Below, in pieces: positions 26,955 to 38,579 of a stretch of 64,000 nt of DNA. Positions within the stretch are counted from its first letter, which is position 1; each line of letters begins with the position of its first letter. The translations under genes and the position numbers were made by a program. The notes under the pieces are model-generated. The model was given only the letters and a program-made list of their open reading frames with translations, searched no databases and had not been told where the DNA came from. Source of the stretch: Massilia atriviolacea (GTDB lineage: Bacteria > Pseudomonadota > Gammaproteobacteria > Burkholderiales > Burkholderiaceae_D); assembly GCF_003953935.1 (NCBI RefSeq), contig NZ_RXLQ01000013.1, positions 124,001 to 188,000 on the forward strand. Direction: 5' to 3'.

Positions 26955-29536
26955 CTACTCCGCCGTCACCTGCCCCGCCTCGACGAAGTGGGCATTGTGC
27001 GGGTCGTCCTTCGGCCCGTTCACCAGCCAGTAATGATGAAACGCCAGCCGCACGTTGTCGCGCAGCTGGGTCTCGTCCCACGGCTTGGTGTAGAAGCGGT
27101 AGATCGCGCCGCGGTTGATCGAGTCGAGCACCGCTTCGAGCCCGGTGTACCCCGACAGGATGATCCGTATCGTGTCCGGATACAGCTCCTTGACCTTGCT
27201 CAGGAACTCGGTCCCGCTCATCACCGGCATGCGCTGGTCGCACACGATCACCTGCACCGTATGCAGCGCCAGCAGCTCGAAGCCTTCGGCCGGCGACACC
27301 GCCGTCAGGATCCGGTAGTTATCGCGCTTGAACAGCCGGTGCAGCGCCGACAGCACGTTCACGTCGTCGTCGACGATCAGCAGGGTCTGGCGGTGATTGT
27401 CGGACGATTCCGGCTCCGGCGGCTGCGCCAGGTTGGCCAGCACCAGCGCGCCGAACTCGTTCTCGGGCAGCGGGCGGCTGAAGTGAAAGCCCTGCACTTC
27501 GTCGCAGCGGTGGCGCCGCAGATAGGTCATCTGCGCCGGCGTTTCCACCCCTTCGGCAATGACCGACATGTGCAGCGAGTGCGCCATGCCGATGATGGCC
27601 AGCGCGATGGCCGCGTCGTCCGGGTTGACGGTCACGTCGCGCACGAAGGCGATGTCGATCTTGAGCTTGTCGATCGGGAAGCGCTTCAGGTACGCCAGGC
27701 TGGAGTAACCGGTCCCGAAGTCGTCGATGGCGATCGTGATCCCCATCCGCTTGAGGTTGCCCAGCACCTCGATGGTGTGCTCGGCGTTCGACATCAGCGC
27801 GCTTTCGGTCAGTTCCAGTTCGAGCAGCGATGGGTCGATGCCGTGCCTGCCGATCGCGGCGCGGATTTCGCCTTCCAGGTCGCCTTCGACGAACTGGCGG
27901 CTCGATACGTTCACCGCCACCCGCACGTCGCCCACTTCGCCGGCCGACCATTGCGCTATCTGGCGGCAGGCTTCGTCGATGGCCCAGGCGCCGACGCGCA
28001 CGATCAAGCCGGTTTCCTCCATCACCGGCACGAATTCGGCCGGGAACACCAGCCCGACGCCGGGCCGGTCCCAGCGCAGCAGCGCTTCGGCGCCGGCGAT
28101 GCGGCCGGTGCGCAGGTTCACCTTGGGCTGGTAGTACAGCAGGAATTCGCCGTGCTCCAGCGCGTGGCGCAGCGCCAGTTCGAGGTCGAGCCGCGCCAGC
28201 ACCTGCACGTTCATGCCGGCGGTGAAGAAGCGGTAGCCGTCGCGCCCCGCTTCCTTGGCGCGCCCCATGGCGGTGTCGGCGTACTTGATCAGGGTTTCCG
28301 GATCGGTGGCGTCGTCCGGATACATGGCGATGCCGATGCTGGCCGTCAGGCCGGCCTGGCGGCCCTGCAGGTCGAACGGGGCGCGCAGGGCGTCGCGCAC
28401 TTCGTTGGCGACGTTGACGGCGTCCTGCTGGTTGCGCGTCATGGTCAGGATCAGGGCGAATTCGTCGCCGCCCAGGCGCCCGACCGTGTCGCGGATGCGC
28501 ACGCACTGCACCAGGCGCGTGCTGAACTGGCGCAGCAGCTCGTCGCCGAGGGCCGAGCCGAGCGAATCGTTGACGGTCTTGAAGCGGTCCAGCGCGATGA
28601 ACAGCACCACGATGCGCCAGTGCTTGTCCTGCGCCAGTTCGATCGCTTCGCGCAAGGTCTGGTAGAACAGGGTGCGGTTGGGCAGGCCGGTCAGGCTGTC
28701 GTAGCTGGCCAGGTGCTTGAGGCGCTGGCGCGCCGCCAGCCGCTCGCTGATGTCGCGCGCCGTCGCGATCAGCATGCGGGTGGCGCCCACGGTCTGGGTC
28801 TGCCAGTAGATTTCGACCGCCACTTCGCGCAGGTCGGCGCGCGTGAGCTGGTCTTCGACCAGGTCGGGGTAGCGCAGCACGTCGCGCGCGGGGTCGGCCT
28901 GGCAGGCCAGCTGGCCGCGCGCGGCCAGGCCGTACACGGTGGGGTCGAGGCGCAGCAGTTCCTCGCGCTGGTAGCCGAGCATGCGGCAGGCGCCGTCGTT
29001 GACGTCGACCACCTTCATGGCGCCGATGTCGATCAGGAAGATGGCGTCGTCGGTGGCGTCCATGGCGCTGCGAAAGCGCTGCAGCTCGGCGGTGCGCTCG
29101 CGTACCGTCTGTTCCAGCAGGGCGCCGTAGTTCTTCGATTCGCGGTGCAGCAGGCGCACTTCCAGCATGTTGCGGATGCGCGTCAAGACTTCGACCGGGT
29201 CGAAGGGCTTGCCGACGAAGTCGCGCGCGCCGGCGTCGAGCGCGGCCAGCTTCTTGTCCGGTTCGGCCGTCACCACCAGCACCGGCAGGTAGGCTTCGGT
29301 TTCCATCGGCGCCAGCGCCTCCATCACCTGGAAGCCGTTCATGCCCGGCATGTGCAGGTCGAGGATGATCAGGTCGTAGCGGTGCTTCATGTGCATCGCC
29401 GCCACTTCGCGCGGGTCGGTGGTGCTGCTCACGTTGGCGTAGCCGGTGGTGGTGAGCAGGTATTCGAGCAGCTGCACGTTGACCGTCTGGTCGTCGACGA
29501 TCAGGATGGCGGCGTTGTGGATGTCTTCGAGCGATA

Positions 29537-29540
<4 letters not shown>
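26955..29540 (-). CDS. REC-PAS-GGDEF-EAL-REC cyclic-di-GMP response regulator
   Basis: 861 residues. The N-terminal receiver (ILIVDDQTVN, phospho-Asp in LIILDLHMPGMNG) is followed by a PAS domain around residue 155-270. The diguanylate cyclase has an intact RLGGDEF near residue 350. The EAL phosphodiesterase has intact GAEALLRW, ELTESALM and IDDFGTGYSS. A second receiver (LLIVDDDVN, CDQRMPVMSG, FYTKPW) is at residues ~720-840. Both catalytic sites look active, so net output depends on signals. The start overlaps the stop of the kinase gene by four bases. Receivers at both ends are an uncommon layout. It is probably phosphorylated by the upstream hybrid kinase. Confidence 0.93.
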
Positions 29541-31566
<2,026 letters not shown>

Positions 31567-31570
<4 letters not shown>

Positions 31571-32148
31571 GTGGCCCCCTGCACGCGGTTGGCGGCGGCC
31601 AGCATGCGCGCGCTGATGCGCAGGCGGCTGGCGTTGACCTGGCCGAGGGCGACGTCGAAGCGCAGCCGCTCCTGGGCCACCACGAAGGCGATCATGCAAC
31701 CGAGGGCGATGCTGTCGTCGGCGTCGGAGACGGTCAGCACCGACTGGCCGCGCGCGGCGGCCAGCATGTCGATCACGGCGGCGCGTTCGCCGGCGCCGAT
31801 GAAGAGAATGTGGATGCCGCCGACAGGATCGCCGCGGCGCAGTTTGCGCACCAGGATGGCGTGCCCGCCGACGGTGCGTCCGGCCACCATCTGTTCGAGC
31901 TGGTCGGCCAGGCCGTCGTTGCCGCTCACGCCGATCTGGAGCGGGCTGTCGGCCCGCGCGAAGCTGCCGTCGGGCCATTCGACGAAGCCGGCGAACTTGA
32001 ACAGGTAAGCCGCCTTGACCTGGTTCTCGACGCTGGCCTGCGGCTGGGCCGCGCACACGCCGCTCCAGGCCAGCAGCGCCAGCAGCGCCGGCAGCGCCAG
32101 CCAGCGTCCCGCGCGCCGGCGCATTGCGAACCGGCTCAGGCCCGCCAT
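31567..32148 (-). CDS. YfiR-family periplasmic protein
   Basis: 193 residues from the Met used. A long basic N-terminus and hydrophobic stretch (ALPALLALLAWSGVCAAQ) form a signal peptide. The mature domain begins VENQVKAAYLFKFAGFVEWPDGSF, the hallmark of YfiR (DUF4154), and continues with LQIGVSGNDGLADQLEQM and the final RLRISARMLAAAN. In Pseudomonas, YfiR represses the diguanylate cyclase YfiN from the periplasm. Here the coupled downstream gene is a histidine kinase with a YfiN-like sensor. The exact start is uncertain; frames open to 32232. Confidence 0.86.
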
Positions 32149-32482
32149 GGCAGTTCGGCCAGCAAGAGAATCGGGGACATGGGACTCCAATCCGGAACAG
32201 ACAAAAACAGACTCGGCGGTTAAATCCAGCATAGCAGAGCAACAGGCTGGCGGCGCACGGCACGACGGACGGGACCGCGCGAGGATTTCCGCCGATCCAC
32301 TCTACGCTTTTTTGATGGGCTTGGATATCCCTTTTGAAACATTGCAACAGGGTGGACCGCCGGTGTTGCAGAGGGCATGGTAAAGTAGAATCGCAGGGCC
32401 GCGCCGTCGTGCGCGCGCCCTCCGGAACGCTGTATTTCGATCTGTAAACCGATTTCCGATTACCGTCCAAAAGGAGCAACAC
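32149..32482. other. Divergent region between the YfiR-like gene and pncC
   Basis: 334 bp without a gene. It holds an inverted repeat TGCAACA (32343-32349) / TGTTGCA (32364-32370) with GGGTGG and CCGCCGG between, which could be a hairpin or operator. A TAGAAT hexamer lies at 32386 without a well-spaced -35. AAGGAG at 32471 serves pncC. Confidence 0.4.
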
Positions 32483-32965
32483 GTGACGAACGACATTCTC
32501 GATCTTTCCGCCAAAGTCGGCCGCGCGCTGCAAGCCAAAGGCTTGCTGCTGGTAACCGCCGAATCGTGCACCGGCGGCGGGGTGGCGCAGGCGATCACCG
32601 AGGTGGCCGGCTCGACCGCCTGGTTCGATTGCGGCTTCGTGACCTATTCCAACGCCTCCAAAACCGAGCTGCTCGACGTGTCGGCGGCGCTGATCGCGCA
32701 GCTCGGCACCGTCAGCGAAGAAGTGGCGGCCGCCATGGCGAGCGGCGCGTTGGCAAACAGCAACGCGCATGTGGCGCTGTCGACCACCGGCATCGCCGGC
32801 CCGAGCGGCGCGGTGCCGGGCAAACCGGTCGGCACCGTCTGCTTCGGCTGGGCCAGGGGCGACGCGGTCCACACCGAACGCCTGGTGTTTTCCGGCGACC
32901 GCCAGGCGGTGCGCGAGCAGACCGTGGTGCATGCGCTGCAAGGGCTGCTGCGGATCGTCGAATAA
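32483..32965 (+). CDS. pncC: Nicotinamide-nucleotide amidohydrolase (CinA C-terminal family)
   Basis: 160 residues, the length of single-domain PncC. The motif LLVTAESCTGGGVAQAITEVAGSTAWFDCGFVTY is split here as LLVTAESCTGGG (catalytic Ser) and the following Gly/Trp region; ALSTTGIAGPSGAVPGKPVGTV is the second signature. It deamidates NMN to nicotinate mononucleotide in pyridine-nucleotide recycling. The start is GTG with AAGGAG six bases before it. It is divergent from the YfiR operon. Confidence 0.93.
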   Translation: MTNDILDLSAKVGRALQAKGLLLVTAESCTGGGVAQAITEVAGSTAWFDCGFVTYSNASKTELLDVSAALIAQLGTVSEEVAAAMASGALANSNAHVALSTTGIAGPSGAVPGKPVGTVCFGWARGDAVHTERLVFSGDRQAVREQTVVHALQGLLRIVE

Positions 32966-33080
32966 ACCCGGGTCGCCCCCGGATGGCGTTGCGGCGCCAT
33001 CGTCAATGTCTTCCCTGTCGAACGCATGCCAGGCCGGGCCGGCATGCGCACCGGCGCCGGTCATTATCTGGAGCAACGCG

Positions 33081-33812
33081 ATGCACAATACGGTTCATTT
33101 CATCTTGCAGGGCAAGGGCGGCATCGGCAAGACCCTGGTCTCGACCATCCTGGCGCAATGGCTGGCGGGCAAGGACACCGAGCGCCCGCTGCGCTGCTAC
33201 GATACCGACCAGGAAAACGCCACCTTTTCGCGCTACAAGGCGATGGACGTGAAGCATGTGCCGGTCATGACCGATGCGCGCAATATCGACCCCAAGCGCT
33301 TCGACGCGCTGATGATCGACCTGCTGGAAGAAGAAGGCAACTGCGTCGTCGACAACGGCGCGAATACCTTTTCGCCGCTGATGGCTTATCTGCTGGAAAA
33401 CGATTGCTTCGACCTGCTCAAGGAATCGGGGCGCAAGGTCTACATCCACACCATCGTCGGCGGCGGCGACACCCTGCACGACACGGCCATGGGCTTCGTC
33501 TCGACCGCCAAGTCGACCAGCGTGCCGCTGGTGCTGTGGGAAAACGAACACTTCGGCCCGCTGCAATCGGCCAGCGGCAAGGTGTTTACCGAGTCGCAGA
33601 CCTATGCGGACAACGCCGCGCGCGTGTGCGGGCGCGTGGTGCTGTCGCAACGCAATGCCGACACCTTCGGCGCCGATTTCAAGAAGATGAATATCGCGCG
33701 CCTGACCGCCAATGAAGTGCGCGAAAGCGACAAATTCAACGTCATGGAAAAGCAGCGCATCAAGGTGCTGTTCCGCGACCTGTTCGAGCAACTCGACAAC
33801 GTGCAGTGGTAG
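33081..33812 (+). CDS. TraL-like P-loop ATPase (IncP conjugation type), orphan
   Basis: 243 residues, close to IncP TraL. The deviant Walker A is near the N-terminus in FILQGKGGIGKTLVSTILAQWL. CYDTDQENATFSRYKAMDV follows, then a conserved GGGDTLHDTA stretch. It is a ParA/MinD-class ATPase, but more like TraL-type conjugation proteins than chromosome partitioners. GGAG precedes the ATG at 33081; the frame extends upstream without a suitable start. The TraM-like gene follows six bases later. No relaxase, coupling protein or mating-pore gene is in the window, so the pair is isolated. The function is unknown; the TraL name rests on recall of the family. Confidence 0.72.
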   Translation: MHNTVHFILQGKGGIGKTLVSTILAQWLAGKDTERPLRCYDTDQENATFSRYKAMDVKHVPVMTDARNIDPKRFDALMIDLLEEEGNCVVDNGANTFSPLMAYLLENDCFDLLKESGRKVYIHTIVGGGDTLHDTAMGFVSTAKSTSVPLVLWENEHFGPLQSASGKVFTESQTYADNAARVCGRVVLSQRNADTFGADFKKMNIARLTANEVRESDKFNVMEKQRIKVLFRDLFEQLDNVQW

Positions 33813-33818
33813 GCCCCC

Positions 33819-34340
33819 ATGGACCAGCACAAACTGCGCACCCTCGTCTTTGAAAAAACCGGCGTGCGGATCGATATCGACGATCCGATTTTCGCGCTGG
33901 TGGCGCTGAACGAGGCGGTGCTGGCCGAAGCGGTCGAGCGCCATGTCGACCTGCTCGACGACGCCACCGCCGACCTGGCCGAGCAGGTGCAGGCGCTGCG
34001 GGAGAGCGGTTTTGTGCATCCGCCCGTCCACGCGGCCGAGGCGCGTCCGGCGGCGGCGCTGGTCTCGGCCACTGCGCCCGTGCCGCACGGCGCCCCGCTG
34101 CAGGAAAAACGCCTCGTCGCCATCGCCGGCGGCGCCGCCCTGCTGTGCGCCTTCGTGGTGCTGGCCGGCCAGGCGCTGCTGCTGCGCCCCGCGCCGGCGC
34201 CGGCGCCGGTCATGGTTGCAAAGGAATTGACGCCCGAACAAAGCAGCGCCCTGCGCGAGGGCGAGAAGCTGGCAAACATCGTCGCCAAGCTCGATCCCAA
34301 GACCCGCGCCGCGATCGCCGCCGAGATGCAAAAGCCCTGA
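33819..34340 (+). CDS. TraM-like membrane protein, partner of the TraL-like ATPase
   Basis: 173 residues. The N-terminal ~60 residues (FEKTGVRIDIDDPIFALVALNEAVL) match the start of IncP TraM-like proteins in pattern. An Ala/Pro-rich stretch follows, then one membrane helix (residues ~93-115, LVAIAGGAALLCAFVVLAGQ). A short C-terminal part has a helical EGEKLANIVAKLDPKTRAAI segment. The protein begins six bases after the TraL-like gene. Predicted topology is a cytoplasmic N-terminus with a short periplasmic tail. The assignment depends mainly on the pairing. Confidence 0.6.
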   Translation: MDQHKLRTLVFEKTGVRIDIDDPIFALVALNEAVLAEAVERHVDLLDDATADLAEQVQALRESGFVHPPVHAAEARPAAALVSATAPVPHGAPLQEKRLVAIAGGAALLCAFVVLAGQALLLRPAPAPAPVMVAKELTPEQSSALREGEKLANIVAKLDPKTRAAIAAEMQKP

Positions 34341-34368
34341 TTTAAGGCAAGCGCAGCCGTACGGGGCG

Positions 34369-34394
34369 GATATGCGCTATCATATCGACATATC
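34369..34394. promoter_or_regulatory. Candidate ArsR-type operator
   Basis: GATATG-CGCTAT-CATATC is a perfect 6-bp dyad (34369-34386), with a third CATATC at 34389. It lies directly before the ArsR-family start codon. AT-rich dyads at the promoter are the usual binding sites of ArsR/SmtB repressors. Confidence 0.5.
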
Positions 34395-34399
34395 TTCAC

Positions 34400-34726
34400 A
34401 TGTTGACTATGAAACCTTCTCCCGATAACGACGCCTCCATCGCCCAGCTGGCCGACCTGTTCCACCTGCTGGGCGACCCGACCCGGCTGCGCATCGTGCT
34501 GTCCTGCCTGGCGGGACCGATTCCGGTGGGCGAGATCGCCGGCGGCCTGCAACTGAGCAGTTCGCTGGTCAGCCACCACCTGCGCCTGCTGCGCGCCGCG
34601 CGCATCGTCAAGGCCGAGCGCCAGGGCAAGCAGGTGTTCTATTCGACGGCGGACGCCCACATCAGCGGCGTCCTGACCGACATGCTCGACCACATCGCCG
34701 AACCCACCAATGGAATCGACCCATGA
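34400..34726 (+). CDS. ArsR/SmtB-family metal-responsive repressor
   Basis: 108 residues. Winged helix-turn-helix: LADLFHLLGDPTRLRIVLSCLAG, then the recognition helix region LQLSSSLVSHHLRLLRAARIVKAERQGKQVFYS. The C-terminal helix carries DAHISGVLTDMLDHIAE, with the acidic and His residues of an alpha-5 metal site (DxH...D..H). This suggests zinc or cobalt rather than arsenic sensing. The stop overlaps the CDF transporter start by four bases, so the two form an operon. A second ATG nine bases in is a possible start. No strong ribosome site is seen. Confidence 0.9.
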   Translation: MLTMKPSPDNDASIAQLADLFHLLGDPTRLRIVLSCLAGPIPVGEIAGGLQLSSSLVSHHLRLLRAARIVKAERQGKQVFYSTADAHISGVLTDMLDHIAEPTNGIDP

Positions 34727-35754
34727 CCAGCGCCCACGACCACGACCACGAGCATGACCACGACCACGCCGGACACGCTCACGCGCACCCGCCCGCCAGG
34801 GCGGCGCACAAGCACGGCCACGATCACGACCACGGGCATGGGCACGGCCACCATCACCACCAGCTCGACCCCAACGGCAACGGGCGCGCCTTCGCGCTGG
34901 CGATCGGCCTGAACACGGTGTTCGTCGGCATCGAGTTCTTTTACGGCTTTTTGGCCAACTCGACCGCGCTGATGGCCGATGCCGGCCACAACCTGTCCGA
35001 CGTGCTGGGCCTGGTGCTGGCCTGGGGCGCGGCCATGCTCACCAGACGCGCGCCGAACGGACGCTATACCTACGGCCTGCGCAGCTCGTCGATCCTGGCG
35101 GCGCTGCTCAACGCCCTGCTCTTGATGCTCGCCTGCGGCGCGATCGGCTGGGAAGCCGTGCACCGCTTCGCCAATCCGGCGCCGGTGCAGGGCATGACGA
35201 TGTCGGTGGTGGCCGGTATCGGCGTGCTGGTCAACGGCTTTTCGGCCTGGCTGTTCATGGCCGGCAGCAAGGACGACCTGAATATCCGCGGCGCCTACCA
35301 GCACATGGCGGCCGACGCCGCGATTTCGCTGGGCGTGGTGGTGTCGGGCGTGGCGATCATGTCCACTGGCTGGACCTGGCTCGATCCGCTGGTCAGCATC
35401 GTGATCGTGGCGCTGATCCTGGCCGCCACCTGGGGCTTGCTGCGCGAGTCGCTCGACCTGGTGCTGGCGGCGGTGCCGCCGAATGTCGATGCCGACGCGG
35501 TGGAACAGTTTCTGCTGGCGCGGCCGGGCGTGAGCGCGATGCACGACCTGCATATCTGGGCCATGAGCACGACCGAGACGGCCCTGACCGCGCATCTGGT
35601 CATGCCCGGCGGCTACCCGGGCGACGCGGCGCTGGACGCCATCGTGGCGGCGCTCAAGGCCGACCATGCGATTGCCCATTGCACCTTGCAGGTGGAACTG
35701 GGCACCAGCGATCACAGCTGCGCGCTGCACGCGGAGCAGGCCAGGCCGGCCTGA
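34723..35754 (+). CDS. Cation diffusion facilitator, probable zinc exporter
   Basis: 343 residues. The first ~47 residues are extremely His/Asp rich, a metal-binding tail. Six membrane helices follow. The transport-site motifs are in TALMADAGHNLSDVLGL (helix II, H-N-x-x-D) and YQHMAADAAISLG (helix V, H-x-x-x-D). The cytoplasmic C-terminal domain has HDLHIWAMSTTE. The family exports zinc, cobalt or cadmium by proton exchange. The His at the helix II site favours zinc. Coupling to the ArsR-type repressor gives a self-contained metal-inducible efflux unit. Confidence 0.94.
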   Translation: MTSAHDHDHEHDHDHAGHAHAHPPARAAHKHGHDHDHGHGHGHHHHQLDPNGNGRAFALAIGLNTVFVGIEFFYGFLANSTALMADAGHNLSDVLGLVLAWGAAMLTRRAPNGRYTYGLRSSSILAALLNALLLMLACGAIGWEAVHRFANPAPVQGMTMSVVAGIGVLVNGFSAWLFMAGSKDDLNIRGAYQHMAADAAISLGVVVSGVAIMSTGWTWLDPLVSIVIVALILAATWGLLRESLDLVLAAVPPNVDADAVEQFLLARPGVSAMHDLHIWAMSTTETALTAHLVMPGGYPGDAALDAIVAALKADHAIAHCTLQVELGTSDHSCALHAEQARPA

Positions 35755-35761
35755 GCGGCGC

Positions 35762-36256
35762 TCAGAACAGGTGGGCGGCCAGGCTGAACTGCCGGTCGGC
35801 CTCTGCGCACAGGAAGCGCTCCGGCGCGATGGCCTCGCCATAGGCGACGTTATAGATCACTTCCGAGTACTCCTGGCCGAGGTAGGACGTATGGCGACCG
35901 TTGAGCACCAGGCGCGCGCTCTGGCCGGGGGCGAGGCGGATGGCGCTGTTGCTCGGCGAACGGCGCGGCTGGCCTTCCGAGGGGTCCCATTTCAGGCCGA
36001 GCACGAGCACGCCGTCGTCGCGCTCGCGCAGGATCAGGCTGCGTTCCTTGAGCGGGGCCCGGTCGGCCTGCCTTTCCTTTTTCAGCACGGCGGCGAAGCC
36101 TTCCTGTTCATGCATCAGGTAGTGCTGGCAGGCATACGCCGCGCCGGTGTGCGGCAGGATAAAGGCGCGTGGCAGCCGCGCCCGCTCGTTGGCGCGCGGG
36201 GCGCCGCGGGTGGCCTTGGTCCAGCGGATTTCGACGACCTGGACCGCGATCAGCAC
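35762..36256 (-). CDS. Hypothetical protein coupled to the SMI1/KNR4 gene
   Basis: 164 residues, not recognised. It has no signal peptide or membrane helix. The sequence alternates charged and hydrophobic residues (RSLILRERDDGVLVLGLKWDP, SARLVLNGRHTSYLGQEYSEVIYNVAYGE), suggesting a compact beta-rich fold. The GTG start overlaps the stop of the SMI1/KNR4 gene by seven bases, so the two are co-translated. It may be a partner of that protein. Coding status is supported by the overlap and its clean frame. Confidence 0.62.
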   Translation of the reverse strand: MLIAVQVVEIRWTKATRGAPRANERARLPRAFILPHTGAAYACQHYLMHEQEGFAAVLKKERQADRAPLKERSLILRERDDGVLVLGLKWDPSEGQPRRSPSNSAIRLAPGQSARLVLNGRHTSYLGQEYSEVIYNVAYGEAIAPERFLCAEADRQFSLAAHLF

Positions 36257-36873
36257 GCGCCCTGCGCCTTGCGCCGCAGGTAGTCGAGGAAGTGGTCCGT
36301 GCAGGGATTCACGGTGGACAGGCTGAACGCGTCCTCGTCCTCTTCCACCAGCACGTAGTCGCCATTCTCGTACAGGCCGAGCAAGCGTTCCAGGAAGTGT
36401 TCCAGGCTGGCGCCGGCCTGCACACGGATGAATTCACGGCCGCCGAACGTGATCACCTGGCCCGCGCTGCCGGCGGCATCGGGGTCGAGGTCGACGCCCA
36501 GGTAAGCGCCGCCGGCGTCATCGGCCAGCGGAATCCACGCCCTGCTGGCGGCAGCTTGACGGATGGTGCCGGGCGGCAGGCAAGTGTAGGCGGAAACATC
36601 ACCCACGGATTCGCCGGCTGTTTCGCTGTTCCAATGCGCCAGGGCGGCAGAGAGAGGCAGGAACGGCAAACCGAAGAACAGGCCGGGCGCCGCATGGCCA
36701 GCCTGGCCGTCGTGCCAGCGGTACAGCGCCCGCAGCGGCGGCGGCAATGGCCTGCCGATGGCGCGCTCGAAGGTGTCAATCCCGGCATCGCTGGCGCCCG
36801 CATTCAGGTCGGCCTCCATGGCGGGGAAGCGCGCTGCGATGCAGGCTTGCAGGCGGTCGAGCAAGTCGTTCAT
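36250..36873 (-). CDS. SMI1/KNR4 family protein
   Basis: 207 residues from MNDLLDRLQACIAARFP; the frame extends 69 bp upstream. The SMI1/KNR4 (SUKH) signature is in FERAIGRPLPPPLRALYRWHDGQ, then the LFFGLPFLPLSAALAHWN region. A later block is AYLGVDLDPDAAGSAGQVITFG. A C-terminal helix ends in CTDHFLDYLRRKA. Bacterial members are often immunity proteins of contact-dependent toxins, but many are stand-alone. No toxin gene is adjacent. It is coupled to the small unknown gene downstream. Confidence 0.8.
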   Translation of the reverse strand: MNDLLDRLQACIAARFPAMEADLNAGASDAGIDTFERAIGRPLPPPLRALYRWHDGQAGHAAPGLFFGLPFLPLSAALAHWNSETAGESVGDVSAYTCLPPGTIRQAAASRAWIPLADDAGGAYLGVDLDPDAAGSAGQVITFGGREFIRVQAGASLEHFLERLLGLYENGDYVLVEEDEDAFSLSTVNPCTDHFLDYLRRKAQGAC

Positions 36874-36948
36874 TGCGTATCCAACGCAGAAAAACAGCCG
36901 CAACACGCGGCGTCTGCCGGACAGGCAAACGCCGGTGCGCATTGCGCC

Positions 36949-37887
36949 TCAGCCGGCCAGATTGGCAAACAGCGGGGTGGACAGATAACGCTCGCCGAAG
37001 GACGGGATGATCGTCACGATCAGCTTGCCCGCGTTCTCGGGACGGCGCGCCACCTGCATCGCGGCCCACAGCGCCGCGCCCGACGAAATGCCGACCAGCA
37101 GCCCTTCTTCGCGCGCCGCCGCCCTGGCGGTGTCGAAGGCGGCGTCGTTGCTTACGCAGATGACTTCGTCGAAGGCGGCGCGGTTGAGCACCTGCGGCAC
37201 GAAACCGGCGCCGATGCCCTGGATCGGGTGCGGCCCTTTTGTGCCCTTGGACAGCATGGGCGAGGCTTCCGGCTCGACCGCGATGGCCTGGAAGCCCGGC
37301 TTGCGCGCCTTGAGCGCTTCGCCCACGCCGGTGATGGTGCCGCCGGTGCCGACCCCGGCCACCAGGATATCGACCTTGCCGTCGGTGTCGCGCCAGATTT
37401 CCTCGGCCGTGGTGCGGCGGTGCACATCGGGATTGGCGGGATTGTTGAATTGCTGCGGCATGAAGTAGGCGGGATTGGCCGCCACCAGTTCCTCGGCCAC
37501 CCTGATGGCGCCGAGCATGCCTTCCGGCCCCGGCGTGAGCACCAGTTCGGCCCCGTAGGCGCGCAACAGCATGCGCCGTTCGTTGCTCATGGTTTCGGGC
37601 ATGACCAGCTTGCAGCGGTAGCCGCGCGCCGCGCACACCATGGCCAGCGCGATGCCGGTGTTGCCGCTGGTCGGCTCGACGATGACGGTGTCCGGGCCGA
37701 TCCTGCCGGCCGCCTCGGCCGCTTCGATCATGGCCAGGCCGATCCGGTCCTTGACGCTGTGGGCCGGGTTGTAGAACTCCAGCTTGGCGAGGATGTCGGC
37801 GCCGGCGCCCTGCGCCAGCTTGCGGATCCGGACCAGCGGGGTGTTACCGATTAACTCAGTGATGTCGTTTGCGATTCTCATGCTCAT
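36949..37887 (-). CDS. cysK: Cysteine synthase A (O-acetylserine sulfhydrylase)
   Basis: 312 residues. The PLP Lys is in [18 protein letters not shown] near residue 45. The substrate loop is [15 protein letters not shown] and the phosphate-binding loop [15 protein letters not shown]. The C-terminal block [13 protein letters not shown] matches CysK rather than CysM. It makes cysteine from O-acetylserine and sulfide. It is 23 bp downstream of the FKBP gene on the same strand and may be co-transcribed with it. Confidence 0.94.
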   Translation of the reverse strand: MSMRIANDITELIGNTPLVRIRKLAQGAGADILAKLEFYNPAHSVKDRIGLAMIEAAEAAGRIGPDTVIVEPTSGNTGIALAMVCAARGYRCKLVMPETMSNERRMLLRAYGAELVLTPGPEGMLGAIRVAEELVAANPAYFMPQQFNNPANPDVHRRTTAEEIWRDTDGKVDILVAGVGTGGTITGVGEALKARKPGFQAIAVEPEASPMLSKGTKGPHPIQGIGAGFVPQVLNRAAFDEVICVSNDAAFDTARAAAREEGLLVGISSGAALWAAMQVARRPENAGKLIVTIIPSFGERYLSTPLFANLAG

Positions 37888-37910
37888 CTCCCCGCTCGAA
37901 TGGATTGGAC

Positions 37911-38519
37911 TTATTTGACGTTGACAAGTTCAACGTCGAAGATCAGGTCGGCGTCCGGCGGAATGCCGCCGCCCGGCGCGCCGCGCTTGCCGTAGGCCAG
38001 GTAGCTGGGGATGATCAGGGTGCGCTTGCCGCCCACCTTCATGCCCAGCACGCCCTGGTCCCAGCCCTTGATTACGCGGCCGGTGCCGAGCACGAATTCG
38101 AGCGGCGCGCCGCGCGTGAGCGAGGAATCGAACTGGCGGCCGCGCTGGCGCGTCGCCATCGGCTTGTACAGCCAGCCGGTGTAGTGCACGAAGACCTTGC
38201 TGCCGGCCGTCGCTTCGGCGCCGCTGCCGACCTTGGTGTCGGTGGCGACCAGCGGATCGAGGACCGGCTCGGCCAGCACCACGGTGCCTGGCGGCGTGGC
38301 AGGCTGGGCCGGCGCGGGCGGCGGCGCCGTGGCCGCCGGCGGCGTGACCGGAGCGGCCGGCGCGTCGGTCGCGGGCGGGGTGGCGGGCGGGGTGGCGGGC
38401 GGGGTGGCGGGCACGGTCGCGGCCGCTGGGGTCTCGGGAGCGGGTGGCGTCTGGCCGGCGGCCTGGGCCAGGGATGCCGCCGCGGCGCACATCAGGAATA
38501 CGGAAATAGGACGGCGCAT
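37911..38519 (-). CDS. Exported FKBP-type peptidyl-prolyl isomerase
   Basis: 202 residues from the ATG that starts a signal peptide ([20 protein letters not shown]). A Pro/Ala/Thr linker with four tandem PATPP units lies at residues ~32-60. The FKBP domain is C-terminal: [54 protein letters not shown] and a final [11 protein letters not shown]. The binding-pocket residues (Y, F, D, W) are present. It should act on periplasmic proteins. The linker DNA is a short tandem repeat and may vary in length. Confidence 0.92.
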   Translation of the reverse strand: MRRPISVFLMCAAAASLAQAAGQTPPAPETPAAATVPATPPATPPATPPATDAPAAPVTPPAATAPPPAPAQPATPPGTVVLAEPVLDPLVATDTKVGSGAEATAGSKVFVHYTGWLYKPMATRQRGRQFDSSLTRGAPLEFVLGTGRVIKGWDQGVLGMKVGGKRTLIIPSYLAYGKRGAPGGGIPPDADLIFDVELVNVK

Positions 38520-38579
38520 GTGGTGATCTCTTTCAGTAAGATTCAGTAAAGAACGGTCAAACTGGGTCATTCTGCAACG

